From Parabacteroides sp. Marseille-P3160 (GTDB lineage: Bacteria > Bacteroidota > Bacteroidia > Bacteroidales > Tannerellaceae), in the NCBI RefSeq assembly GCF_900162725.1, contig NZ_LT799418.1, forward strand, positions 4,693,231 through 4,757,230: 64,000 nt of DNA, in the 5' to 3' direction. The position numbers were made by a program, and so were the translations under genes. The notes beneath the pieces were generated by a model. It searched no databases. It was not told the origin of the DNA and saw only the letters and a list, made by a program, of their open reading frames with translations. Positions 50,950-60,600 of the stretch are shown here, piece after piece; position 1 is the stretch's first letter; each line of letters opens with the position of its first letter.

Positions 50950-52575
50950 TTACTTTTTCCCTTTCAACTGTTCCAACACTTGGATTGCAGTAGAATCACC
51001 GGGAGATAATGAAAGTATTTTTTCCCAGTAGTTGATGGCATTGTGTTTGTCTTCTTTCAGATAGAAATAATATCCTAAATATTTATAAGACTCAAGCAAC
51101 ATGTCTTTACTTCCCTCATCATCTCCTTTTTTGGTAAGAACTTCTACCAATTTTTCATAATAAGGTCTTGCCAATCCGAGTTCAGTATCAGGATCTAATA
51201 ATGAATTAACGCGAGCTCTATAAAAATAACCCGTATAGCTTTCCGGTAAACGTTCTATTACGATTGCGAAAGCAGAATCAGCCGAATGAAGATAACTTGC
51301 ACTCAGTGTTTTAATCTGAGCGGCATCTACTTTGGAAGAATCAATATTCGTGGCAGCGTTCAAATAATAATAGCCTAACTGATAATAATTTTTTGCTTCG
51401 ACATTTTCGCCAAGAAGTTCTATATACTTTTTATAGGCCTCGGCTGCCTGAGCATTATCTCCACTCGCTCTGTATAAATCTGCAATTTCAGCATATATTT
51501 CGGAAGATTCCTTATCCACTTCCATCGCTTTCTTATATTGTTCCAAAGCTTTGTCAAACTGTTTTGCTTCTTTTAGAAGGATAGCATAGGTCGTATAGTC
51601 CTTTCCGATATGTTCTTTTCCATTGCTAAGTGAAAAGAATTTGTCTGCAACCGGCAGGCCCTTTTCGAATTGTTGCGTATCAGCCAAGTTATACATCAAT
51701 AACCGGTTTAAAACATAGTTATCCGGTTCTTTACTCAAACCTTCTTCCAGGAGCTTAATCGATTCATCATACTTTTTTGCAAAGTAGAGGACAGAAGCGT
51801 AACGGGTAATATCTTCGACGTTATAAGTAGAAGCAGCAAAATATTTCTGGTATGCTGCAATAGCATCTTCCCAATGTCCAGACGACGTATTAATCTGACC
51901 TAAGTATTTATATGCCAGCACATAGTCAGGATTCAACTTTATGACCGTTTGCAGTTTTTCTACAGCCAATGCAGGATGGATGGATTCATAAACCTTCGCA
52001 CTCTTCAGATAACCCAACACATAGTTGGAATCGAAATAGATCGCTTGTTCGTATCTCCCTGCCGCTTCTCCCGGATTGGATTTAAATAAGATATCGCCTT
52101 CCAAGATATAAATCCCCGGATATTTTTTATCATACTTCCGGGCGTCTTCTATTTTTGCTTTCGCATCTTCCAATAATCCGTTTTCAAAATAAGCACGTGC
52201 AATAGCTACATTGACTTCCGGACTCTTCTTGTTTTTCTTCAACGCTGCAGAAAAAGCATCTTCGGCTGCATTCTTATTTGTTTTCAAAAGAAGCTTTCCT
52301 TCGCCTACTTTATTCAAAGGATATTCAGGATCAGCAGACAACCCTTTTGCATAATATGTTTTAGCATCCTCCAATTTACCTTGTGCAAAAGCAATCTCTC
52401 CTAAATAGTAGTTGGCTTCCGCCGGCTTTTGCGACAATTCTTTCTCGAAAATTTGTTTTGCAGACTCATATTCGCCCATACTGAAATATTCAATGCCAAT
52501 ATTGTTTTGGGCTGTTGAAAAAGAGGTTACCAATAGGGCTAAAAGAGTTGTAAATAAATACTTCTGTTTCTTCAT
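50950..52575 (-). CDS. Secreted TPR-repeat protein in the TonB cluster
   Basis: A 541-residue exported protein (signal peptide about 1-22, ending S-T-A-Q). Nearly the whole rest is tetratricopeptide repeats, visible as roughly 34-residue periods with A-x-x-Y-x-x-A and alternating Y/L/A positions (for example N-Y-Y-L-G-E-I-A-F-A, A-Y-K-Y-L-G-Q-I-N, A-Y-K-K-Y-I-E-L-L). TPRs bind protein partners, so a scaffolding role in the periplasm with the PstS-like or TonB proteins is plausible. It is the last gene of the cluster, 31 bases after the PstS-like gene. Confidence 0.9.
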   Translation of the reverse strand: MKKQKYLFTTLLALLVTSFSTAQNNIGIEYFSMGEYESAKQIFEKELSQKPAEANYYLGEIAFAQGKLEDAKTYYAKGLSADPEYPLNKVGEGKLLLKTNKNAAEDAFSAALKKNKKSPEVNVAIARAYFENGLLEDAKAKIEDARKYDKKYPGIYILEGDILFKSNPGEAAGRYEQAIYFDSNYVLGYLKSAKVYESIHPALAVEKLQTVIKLNPDYVLAYKYLGQINTSSGHWEDAIAAYQKYFAASTYNVEDITRYASVLYFAKKYDESIKLLEEGLSKEPDNYVLNRLLMYNLADTQQFEKGLPVADKFFSLSNGKEHIGKDYTTYAILLKEAKQFDKALEQYKKAMEVDKESSEIYAEIADLYRASGDNAQAAEAYKKYIELLGENVEAKNYYQLGYYYLNAATNIDSSKVDAAQIKTLSASYLHSADSAFAIVIERLPESYTGYFYRARVNSLLDPDTELGLARPYYEKLVEVLTKKGDDEGSKDMLLESYKYLGYYFYLKEDKHNAINYWEKILSLSPGDSTAIQVLEQLKGKK

Positions 52576-52606
52576 TTTTCTAATTATTTATTATTTATAT
52601 TATTTT

Positions 52607-53557
52607 CTACTCGAATGTCTCTTTCAATGAAATTAAACGGGTAGGCCTTGTGGCCGGAACCAAACCGGCTTTCAATATAATCCGCTGGCCTATATCTCCT
52701 CCCAAAAAATGGGTAAAACCTGCCGGGAGCCCTCCTCTCACATCTGTAAGTATCACATAAAGATTCCGGACAAGCGGATAAAAACCTAATTGCAAATAGG
52801 CCGGATAGGGTTTATAGCTGTTATCCAAATCCGGGTCATCGTATGAACTGACTGATACAACCCGTACCTTTTCCGTAAAACTGAGATTCGTCGTATCTCG
52901 CGGATTACTGATCCAATTTACGCCGATAACACCTAAGGCATTCGGTACTTTCGACACATAATCCAAGACATCTGCATTCGAAGGTTGTGAGACTAAACGG
53001 TCGGAAAGGGGAATCCCCTTCAATATGGAATCCTTTACAAAGCGAATGGTACTCGAATTCGGATTATCAAAGACCACCTTTACATCCCCTAAGTCTGATT
53101 TTCCTTTCAGGCTCACTTCGCTCCAACGAGTAATCTCACCGGACATTATTTTTTTCAAAGTCGATACGCTAATCAAGGTATCCACATTTGCATTATTCAC
53201 AATCAATGCAACCCCGTCAGTTGCCAGTTTCTGAACCCGCGGGATTTGTTTGCGTTCCCTTATCAGATTCATCTCATCGGTAGATAGTTCTCGCGCCGCC
53301 AATATTAAACGCACACTATCTTTTAACAACAAATTAATGGCTTCCACTTCATTTGTAAAAACAGGAGTAATTTCCGCATCCGGATTCATCCCCTGAAATA
53401 CGGCAAGCTCCTCTTTCACGATAGGAGCGTAACATTCATCACAAACGATTGTAGCAACCCCGCTCGTGGGAGTATCCGTCCGTGTTATCTTATTCCTTCT
53501 ACAGGATGAGAAAAGCACAATTATCAATATAACAAGAGCTAGCGATAGCTTTCTCAT
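52607..53557 (-). CDS. PstS-like periplasmic-binding lipoprotein in a TonB cluster
   Basis: A 316-residue lipoprotein (signal ending L-F-S-S-C) with a type II periplasmic-binding fold of the phosphate-binding kind: V-N-N-A-N-V-D, K-K-I-M-S-G-E-I-T-R-W-S-E, N-S-S-T-I-R-F-V-K and a G-V-I-G-V-N-W-I strand. No pstC, pstA or pstB genes are nearby; its neighbours are tonB, exbD and a TPR gene. It may bind phosphate or another anion, or act as a structural partner; the ligand cannot be read from the sequence. Confidence 0.85.
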   Translation of the reverse strand: MRKLSLALVILIIVLFSSCRRNKITRTDTPTSGVATIVCDECYAPIVKEELAVFQGMNPDAEITPVFTNEVEAINLLLKDSVRLILAARELSTDEMNLIRERKQIPRVQKLATDGVALIVNNANVDTLISVSTLKKIMSGEITRWSEVSLKGKSDLGDVKVVFDNPNSSTIRFVKDSILKGIPLSDRLVSQPSNADVLDYVSKVPNALGVIGVNWISNPRDTTNLSFTEKVRVVSVSSYDDPDLDNSYKPYPAYLQLGFYPLVRNLYVILTDVRGGLPAGFTHFLGGDIGQRIILKAGLVPATRPTRLISLKETFE

Positions 53558-53631
53558 TTATTCCTCCTTTTATTTTCAACCTTTATTCAACTGTCAGAAG
53601 TCAAATTTTCCTTTCTGCCTAAACAATCGAG

Positions 53632-53832
53632 TCAGAATCTTCCTTTCCAAATGCGGTAAGCTCGGTAAATACCATATAATAGAAAGACAATACCGAAAAT
53701 GATACGCAACGCCAATGGTAAAATCGCCTCAAAAAAAGCGGTAAAAATCAACAGATAGGCCATTCCTCCATAGATAACGACCATCAGGACTCCCCAGATT
53801 AATCCCCATTTCGATTTTTCTTGTTGTATCAT
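53632..53832 (-). CDS. Small membrane protein between tonB and the PstS-like gene
   Basis: A 66-residue protein, mostly hydrophobic: two membrane helices at about 9-34 and 36-58, with a lysine-rich end (Y-R-I-W-K-G-R-F). Its strand, position and start fit a real gene in the cluster. No family is recognised. It lies behind a hairpin that follows tonB and 74 bases before the PstS-like gene. Confidence 0.65.
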   Translation of the reverse strand: MIQQEKSKWGLIWGVLMVVIYGGMAYLLIFTAFFEAILPLALRIIFGIVFLLYGIYRAYRIWKGRF

Positions 53833-53844
53833 TCTTTTTTAGGT

Positions 53845-53885
53845 AAAAAAGAGAAGACATTTACTTATCAATGCCTTCTCTTTTA
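53845..53885 (-). terminator. Internal hairpin after tonB
   Basis: AAAAAGAGAAGACAT (53846-53860) pairs with ATGCCTTCTCTTTT (53871-53884) with one mismatch, a long stem followed on the minus strand by a T run. It lies 15 bases after the TonB stop and inside the cluster, so it is likely a partial terminator that lowers expression of the downstream small-membrane, PstS-like and TPR genes. Confidence 0.7.
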
Positions 53886-53899
53886 ATTATACATTAAAA

Positions 53900-54721
53900 T
53901 TACTGCAACCGATATTGCACTGGCAAGGTAAAGTAAACCGGAACATTACGTCCGTTCTGCTTACCCGGAATCCATTTAGGCATCGATTGAACAACGCGAA
54001 CGGCCTCTTTATCACAGGAAGGATCCAACCCGCGTAATACTTCCACGTTCGTGATATCTCCTGTTTTGCTAACCACAAAGCGAATGATAACACGTCCTTG
54101 GATACCATTTTCCGCTGCAATAACGGGATACTTCAAATTCTTTGTAATATACTTCATCAATTCAGCATCACCTCCGGGGAATGACGGCATCTGCTCTACT
54201 CCGACATACGGTTTCTCTTCTTTTTCTTCAACGATCACCTTATGTTCTTTCAAGTCTGCGATGTCCACTCCTCCTTTTTCATCCGTACCTTTGATATCAG
54301 CCACAGAGATCTGAATCTTTGTTTCCATCAAATCTTCCTGTGATTTCATCTGGTCTTCTTCGTTCACTTTATCATCATCCGTAATAACAGGAGGCGTAAA
54401 CTTAATTGTACTCTTCAATGGAGGTGGCGGCGGAGCTTCTTGTTGACGAATAATGTCTTGCTCCTTGATCTGTTCCTCCAATTTCACGTCGGAAAGTTGA
54501 GTTACCTCAACCATCTGCGTACGTTCTTTCTTTGGTGTAACTGTTTCGATCAGTGTCGGCAGGACCGCAATGAAGGCAGCAAAGACTACAACAACTGCAA
54601 ATGCGATCATGTGTCGTTTGGAAGACGATTCACGCAATTTATAGGCGCCGTATGTTTTGTTCTTACCCTCAAAGACAAAATCACACCAATCTGACGAATC
54701 CAGTCGAATTTCTTTTGACAT
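53900..54721 (-). CDS. TonB energy transducer
   Basis: A 273-residue inner-membrane-anchored protein: a cytoplasmic N-terminus, one membrane helix (about 39-60), a proline stretch (P-P-P-P-P, 97-101), a long charged periplasmic linker (105-170) and a C-terminal TonB domain (about 173-273, with S-F-P-G-G-D-A-E-L and P-V-Y-F-T-L-P-V-Q-Y). It would transmit the proton gradient to outer-membrane receptors such as the two SusC transporters in this window. It follows ExbD by 28 bases. Confidence 0.95.
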   Translation of the reverse strand: MSKEIRLDSSDWCDFVFEGKNKTYGAYKLRESSSKRHMIAFAVVVVFAAFIAVLPTLIETVTPKKERTQMVEVTQLSDVKLEEQIKEQDIIRQQEAPPPPPLKSTIKFTPPVITDDDKVNEEDQMKSQEDLMETKIQISVADIKGTDEKGGVDIADLKEHKVIVEEKEEKPYVGVEQMPSFPGGDAELMKYITKNLKYPVIAAENGIQGRVIIRFVVSKTGDITNVEVLRGLDPSCDKEAVRVVQSMPKWIPGKQNGRNVPVYFTLPVQYRLQ

Positions 54722-54749
54722 TTCTTTTTTCTTTAGATGTGATTAATTA

Positions 54750-55409
54750 TTAATGCTTAACCGCAGCTGCCTGCTGTGTTAAAGCTCCGCTCTTCTGCAA
54801 ATTCTCCACCAGGAAGTTATCGCCATCGGTCATTTCCACTATCGCATAAACACCAATACTGCAAATGGCCATTTCATCCAATATATCGACCAGATTTCTG
54901 AAGGTCGATCCATCGGTAGGCTTTATTAAAACAACCTGTCCATCCTTACTTGCACGAATCTCCTTAGCCTCTTTGTCGAAATCTTCATTAGAAATCTGCT
55001 TGGCATATTTCTTTTTCCTTAATTCCTGCATTTTACGGACATTCTCAATATTTCTTTCCACTAACACCTTGCGGATGCCTTCCGGAGAAAAATCGGTCTC
55101 TTTCAACGAGGTATAATCATCATAATCCGGCTTCCCAAAATAATAATAAACTTTATCATTTTCACCTAAGATGACGGTTATAGCCTTCGAGTCTTTTACC
55201 TTATTCTTCTCCTCTTCTGTCATGTCTTTTGTATCCTTTGTCGGTAAAACAAGTTCCATCGTCTGAGGTTTGCTCATCGTGGTACAGAACATAAAGAAGG
55301 TGATCAGCAACATGTTCATATCAACCATCGGTGTGAAGTCAACCCTGAGTTGTTGTTGTTTGGGTTTACCTTTTTTTCCTCCATCGCCGCCTGTTTCTAT
55401 ACTAGCCAT
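54750..55409 (-). CDS. ExbD-family protein, second of two
   Basis: A 219-residue inner-membrane protein with one N-terminal membrane helix (about 26-45, preceded by V-D-F-T-P-M-V-D-M-N-M-L) and a periplasmic domain that is longer than usual because of a charged helical insertion at about 118-150. It lies 55 bases after the other ExbD gene and 28 bases before tonB. The two ExbDs may form a mixed dimer in the ExbB pentamer, which is an inference. Confidence 0.93.
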   Translation of the reverse strand: MASIETGGDGGKKGKPKQQQLRVDFTPMVDMNMLLITFFMFCTTMSKPQTMELVLPTKDTKDMTEEEKNKVKDSKAITVILGENDKVYYYFGKPDYDDYTSLKETDFSPEGIRKVLVERNIENVRKMQELRKKKYAKQISNEDFDKEAKEIRASKDGQVVLIKPTDGSTFRNLVDILDEMAICSIGVYAIVEMTDGDNFLVENLQKSGALTQQAAAVKH

Positions 55410-55464
55410 GTTTTTCTGTTTTTAATTTGATTAAACTTATACAGCATGTTCTCTGCTTTGTTGC

Positions 55465-56073
55465 TTAAAAGCCCTCAGGCATTCCTTTCAAGTTTGTAAC
55501 CAAGTTAAAGCGGTTTTCCTTGATATCCTGCAAGGTACTCATCACTTGCCGAACCAACGGGTAGGGAGTCTCCTGGTCAGCCTTTACTGCGATCGTCAAA
55601 TTTTCATTGACATCCCTTGCGTGCTCTACCCACCGCTTAAATTGATTATTCGTACTATCAATCGGTATGCCTCCCGTCTTCAAGACATCATCCTGCTCAT
55701 CCATCGAAAGATCCAGGAATTTGGGAAGCGAGGCTACCGGAACCCCAATCGTAGTCTGATTAATGAAAGATGCGATCTGATTATTCGTGAAAGTAATTCC
55801 GTAATCTTTACCAATCAATTCCAATACTTCCCTCTTATCGCTCGGTCGATCCAAGTTTAAAAAGATTTGTCCTTTGGGAGTCACTAATACAGTTAAGATA
55901 TTAGCCTCCGGTATTTTAATCTCGGAAACGGATTGGGGCGTTATTACCTGCACCGGTTCCTTAGGAATAAAAGTGGACGTCAGCATAAAAAATGTCAGCA
56001 AAAGTACGGTCACGTCACTCATCGCAGTCATATCAATCCAGACGCTATGTTTCTTTGTTTTTACTTTTGACAT
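55465..56073 (-). CDS. ExbD-family protein, first of two
   Basis: A 202-residue inner-membrane protein with a membrane helix at about 14-34 (D-M-T-A-M-S-D-V-T-V-L-L-L-T-F-F-M-L) and a periplasmic domain. It differs from the second ExbD in the length and sequence of the periplasmic part, so the two are not simple duplicates. It follows ExbB by 69 bases. Confidence 0.93.
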   Translation of the reverse strand: MSKVKTKKHSVWIDMTAMSDVTVLLLTFFMLTSTFIPKEPVQVITPQSVSEIKIPEANILTVLVTPKGQIFLNLDRPSDKREVLELIGKDYGITFTNNQIASFINQTTIGVPVASLPKFLDLSMDEQDDVLKTGGIPIDSTNNQFKRWVEHARDVNENLTIAVKADQETPYPLVRQVMSTLQDIKENRFNLVTNLKGMPEGF

Positions 56074-56142
56074 ACTCGTTCTTTTTCTTTATTATGTTCC
56101 AACTATCCGGGGGTTTATTTGCCCGGTGAGAAGAACCAATAC

Positions 56143-56949
56143 TTATTTGTGAGTTGTTGTATAAGTCTGACCGATTGCGAAACCTACTTCGTCAACTGCA
56201 TTGGTAAGATTTTGAATTCTACCGGAGAAATAAGTATAGAATATGATAGCACAGGCACCGGTCGCGATACCCATTGCGGTATTCAACAAGGCTTCGGAAA
56301 TAGCGGTTGACAAGGCAAGCGAGTCGGGAGAACCTTCCTGGGCCAATGCGGCGAACGCACGGATCATACCAAGCACAGTCCCCAAAAGTCCGAACAATGT
56401 ACCCAAGCTGGAAATAGCCGCGATAATATTCATATTCTTTTCCAAATAAGGTAATTCCAAGGTCGTTGCCTCTTCAATCTCCTTCTGGATGATCGCTGCT
56501 TTTTCATCGTTATTCAAATTGGTTATTTTCTCTACATCTTCGTAACGGATCAAACCGGCTTTCAGGATGTTAGCAACAGAACCTTTCTGATCATCACAAA
56601 GCTTGCTTGCTCCTGCGATATCACCTGCTTCAATCTTTTGCTTTGCAGAATACACAAATTTATCTACATTTCCTTTTCCATTTGCTCTGTTTAATGCAAA
56701 AAATCTCTCAACAGAAAGAGAAAGTACGGTTAAAAGAAGAGTCATAACTAGAGGAATAACGACACCACCTTGATAAAGCGTACCGAAGACATTACCTGTC
56801 AGAGGATGTCCTTTTTCATCAAAATTCCCCGGATCTCCACATATTCCGAAGAAAAACACACACGCTACAATAAAACACCCTGCAATAATAAATCCGGCAG
56901 AAGCTCCTTTAGATCTCGTTTTTACCTTTGTTCCTTTTTTTGTTTCCAT
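56143..56949 (-). CDS. ExbB/MotA/TolQ-type proton channel
   Basis: A 268-residue inner-membrane protein starting at METKKGTKV (56949); three upstream codons are less likely to be used. It has an extra N-terminal hydrophobic segment (about 17-36), then the usual ExbB helices with T-L-F-G-L-L-G-T-V-L-G-M-I and N-T-A-M-G-I-A-T-G-A. It heads the ExbB-ExbD-ExbD-TonB cluster. Confidence 0.93.
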   Translation of the reverse strand: METKKGTKVKTRSKGASAGFIIAGCFIVACVFFFGICGDPGNFDEKGHPLTGNVFGTLYQGGVVIPLVMTLLLTVLSLSVERFFALNRANGKGNVDKFVYSAKQKIEAGDIAGASKLCDDQKGSVANILKAGLIRYEDVEKITNLNNDEKAAIIQKEIEEATTLELPYLEKNMNIIAAISSLGTLFGLLGTVLGMIRAFAALAQEGSPDSLALSTAISEALLNTAMGIATGACAIIFYTYFSGRIQNLTNAVDEVGFAIGQTYTTTHK

Positions 56950-57677
56950 AATGATCAATAATAATTGTTAATTAATTGTTTATTCTATATTACATTCATC
57001 TATTCATTTGTTATTAAAGAGTAGTATCTAAAGTTTCATATCCGAAACAAAAGACTTACGTGCAAAATTAGTAATTGATTCATGACTAAAGGCGTCTTTA
57101 ACAATTATTATAGGAAGTGACTCTTCCTCCTTCCCCTCGACTACACAACTCTTTCCTTTCCAATAAGAAATAAATCTATTGAACACATTTGCAATTGCCC
57201 ATAAAAACAACTGATAAAAAAGGGGACTTACCCCGTTTTAGAGCATTCATCCTTTGATGCTACCCGATTAATAGTGATGACAACAATTGGCGTACATACT
57301 TTCCCATGATGATAATAGATCTTTCGTGGCGAAAGTTATTAATTTAATCAATAAATTGTACGCTATACTCCCTAAAATAATTCAATCAACAAAAAAAAAC
57401 CTAAATATCCCCATTTTAATGGCAAATTTCTCTCTGAAAAGGACTTTTCTCCCTTTAGAGAAAGCTTTTCTCCCCATCTCTTCCTTTCCGTTTTTCAAAC
57501 CGGATAGCGGAGCAATCCGCTTGATAAAATCGGAACCCCAATCCGGAAAACAGAATAGGGACACAAAATGAATCCGGATGAAAGAACGTTCAAAAGGCAG
57601 AGACGGAGGGAAAAACAATCTCCGAGATTTTAGTAATATTTGCACTCAATGTGTTAAAATACAAAAAATAGAACGGT
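56950..57677. other. Intergenic region between the tricorn protease and exbB genes
   Basis: These 728 bases are AT-rich and hold no gene I can support. A minus-strand TAATTTTG (57063-57070) is a possible -7 box for exbB, about 114 bases before its start; there is no good -33 match. Short open frames at 57028-57210 and 57382-57645 have no visible domain or start context. Confidence 0.5.
57063..57070 (-). promoter_or_regulatory. Possible -7 box for the exbB-exbD-exbD-tonB cluster
   Basis: On the minus strand this reads TAATTTTG, matching TAnnTTTG. The expected -33 position holds CTTTAG rather than TTTG, so the match is partial. Confidence 0.4.
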
Positions 57678-60600
57678 TTATTTATTCCATACGCGGGGAG
57701 CCGGCACCTTAGGCAACGGCTTCCGGCTTTTAAGTTCCTTCAGTACCTCCTCGATGGCACGGTCCAATTGCTGGTCTTCTCCGTTCCATTCTTTGACCGG
57801 ATCATTATCGACAACGATATCCGGATCAACGCCGTGGTTCTCGATAATCCAGTTTCCTTCCACATCAAAACTGGTAAAGAACGGTACGCGCAAATCCGTT
57901 CCGTCGATGAAGGGAAGGGAACCGCTAATCCCGATAATGCCTCCCCAGGTACGGGTTCCGATCAGTTTTCCTAATCCGAGGGCCCGGAATCCCCACGGAA
58001 AGAGATCCCCGTCCGAGGCTGAATACTTATTGATCAGACAGACTTTCGGGCCGACCTGCACAGCATCAGGTACGGTTCCGACCCGGCTCGACCCGCGTCT
58101 CATCGTCATCCGGTAAGGTTCCCGCGCCAAACGCTCCAGAATCATGGGGGACACATTCCCTCCGCCGTTCGCCCGGTCGTCAATAATCAAACCTTCTTTA
58201 TCCAGTTGCGGATAAAAATGTTTGGCAAATTCATTCAGGCCTTCCGGTCCCATATCGGGAATATAAATATATCCGATCTTCCCATTCGAAGCTTGATCGA
58301 CTTTCTTCATATTATTCTGCACCCATTCGTAATGATACAGGGAATATTCTTCTTCCAAGGGACGGATAACCACTTTGCGGGCTCCGCTCAACTGGGGTTT
58401 GTCGTTGATGGAAAGTTCCGTCGGAACGTCCGCCTTTCCAACCAGGAGTTCGAAAAAGTTCTTCACCCCGTTAGTGGGAACGCCATCTACGGCTACGATG
58501 AATTCTCCCGTACTGGCCTTTATACCTGGCTCGGTAAGAGGCGAACGCAATTCCTTACTCCAGGAAGCGCCGGTCAAAATCTTTTCCAGGCGGAAGAATC
58601 CGCTCTTATCCCTCGATATCTCCGCGCCGAGCAGTCCGGTCTTAATGCGTTCCGGCCGCTCCAGTTCACCCGGATTGACATAAGCATGTCCACATTTTAA
58701 CTCGGCAATCATCTCGCCGATCACATAATTCAGGTCCAGCCGGTTTTTCACATAAGGAAGCAGGGCGGCATACTTTTTCCGGATAGCTTTCCAATCCAAT
58801 CCATGCATATTTTCGAGATAAAAGCCGTCCCGGTAGGCTCGCCACGCTTCATTGAAGATTTGCGCCCATTCCTTCGGATAATCGACCGGGATTTGTAAGC
58901 CGGAAAGATCGACCGCATCGGTCAGACTGATCTTCCCGGTAGGAATGGAGGTCACATAAAGATCGCTCCGCCCTTTCAGGAAAAGCGCTTTCTTTCCTCC
59001 CGGCTCTATCGACATGTTGGCATCCGCCACCAACTCCTCTTTCTGCTCCTCCAAATCATAGACAAAAGTGGAGCGTTCCTTCCCATAATAAACCTTTTTT
59101 CCGTCGGAATAAAAATTGCGGTAAAAAGCAGGTGCCAAAGGTAGCTTCACGATCCGGTCGCTCAGGCCTTCCGTGTCGATCGTAACGCTGACGGCCGGCT
59201 TGGCTGCCTCTTTCTTTTCTTTGGAGCCGGTTTCTTCCTTTTTGGCATCCTCTTTTTTCTCTGCCGGATCTTCCGCATCCTTCTGAAGGAACGGAGAAGG
59301 AGTGCCCTTCGCCAACAAGGCCAGATAAACGCCGTTCATCGTCGTATAAACATGGTTCCACTCCGTTTGCCCGTAGATCGGGTCGAAGTCGCGCGCAGAT
59401 GTAAAGACCAGATATTTCCCGTCGGTACTGAAGGTCGGCGAAAAGGAGGAATACCATTTGTCCGTCACCGGATATTCTTTCTTTTCTGCCAGGTTATAGA
59501 CATAAATGACGCTGAAATCATTCTCCGCCGGTCGCACATAAGTCACCCAGTTGTTGTCGGGAGAGAAACCAAGCCCGCGCGGTTCACCCAGCGGGTCCTG
59601 CAGGATTGTCGTTATATTCTTAGAGGCGACTTCCACTACCCGGATCCGGTTTTTACGATCCGTATAGGCAATCTTGCGGGCATCGGGACTCCATACGAAA
59701 TCACGGATGTAAGTATCGTTGTTCTTTGTGAGCGCCACCGGTTCGCCTCCTTCTGTTTCCTGGAGGTACAGTTCCGTTTCACCGGTCACGTCCGAAATAT
59801 AAGCGATGGATTTACCGTTCGGCGCCCATTGGGCATTCCGTTCGTTTCCTCCCGGCGTACGGGTGATGTTCTTAGTCACTCCCTTGCCGGCCGCGACATT
59901 GAATACTTCTCCCCGCGCAGTGATGGCCAACCGCTCTCCTCCGGGCGAAAGGCTGGCGCTCCGCAGATAATCCGCTCCCTTTTTAAATTCACTACGGGCA
60001 TAAACATTATCGGAAGCAAGCGTGATATTTACCTTCACCACCTTTTTGGTAGTAGGGTCTAACGTATAAATATAACCACCGTTCTCGAAAACAAGTATTT
60101 TCCCGTTCGAACTGGGAAACTTTACATCGTATTCGGTAAAATCGGTTACTTTGGAGATTTGCTTGCTTTGGGTATTGTAAACAAAAACATTCATCGTACG
60201 GTCGCGATCGGAAAGGAAATAGATTTCATTGCCTATCCACATCGGGAAAATATCCTGCGCCTTATGATTCGTTATATTTACAACCGACTGCTTTCCGGCA
60301 TCATAGATCCAGATATCGTCAGCCATCCCCCCCTCATAATATTTCCAAGTACGGAACTCACGCATGACGCGGTTATATGCCAATAGTTTACCGTCAGGGG
60401 AATAGCTGCAAAAACCGCCTTCCGGCAAAGGAATCACCTCTGGCATTCCTCCGGTCTTATCAATGGTATACAGACGACCTTCAAAACCGGAGCCGATCCG
60501 GTTCCGGTAAATGATCTTCTGTCCGTCAGCCGTCCAACCCATCACGATATTATTCGGTCCCATCCGGTCTCCCAGATCGTCCCGGCTATTCGTAGCCGTA

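Noticed and set aside
52607..53557. Canonical phosphate ABC uptake operon
   Set aside because: Only a PstS-like binding protein is present; no permease or ATPase genes lie nearby, so a standard pst operon is not supported here.
57028..57210. A 60-codon open frame upstream of exbB on the minus strand
   Set aside because: No recognisable domain or start signal, and it overlaps the likely exbB promoter region; random frames of this size are common in AT-rich DNA.
57382..57645. An 87-codon minus-strand frame between the tricorn protease and exbB genes
   Set aside because: The translation is basic and low in structure (runs of F, K, R) with no family match, and the stretch lacks codon character of a gene.
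59352..60062. A 236-codon plus-strand frame
   Set aside because: It is antisense to the propeller part of the tricorn-type protease and has no domain of its own.
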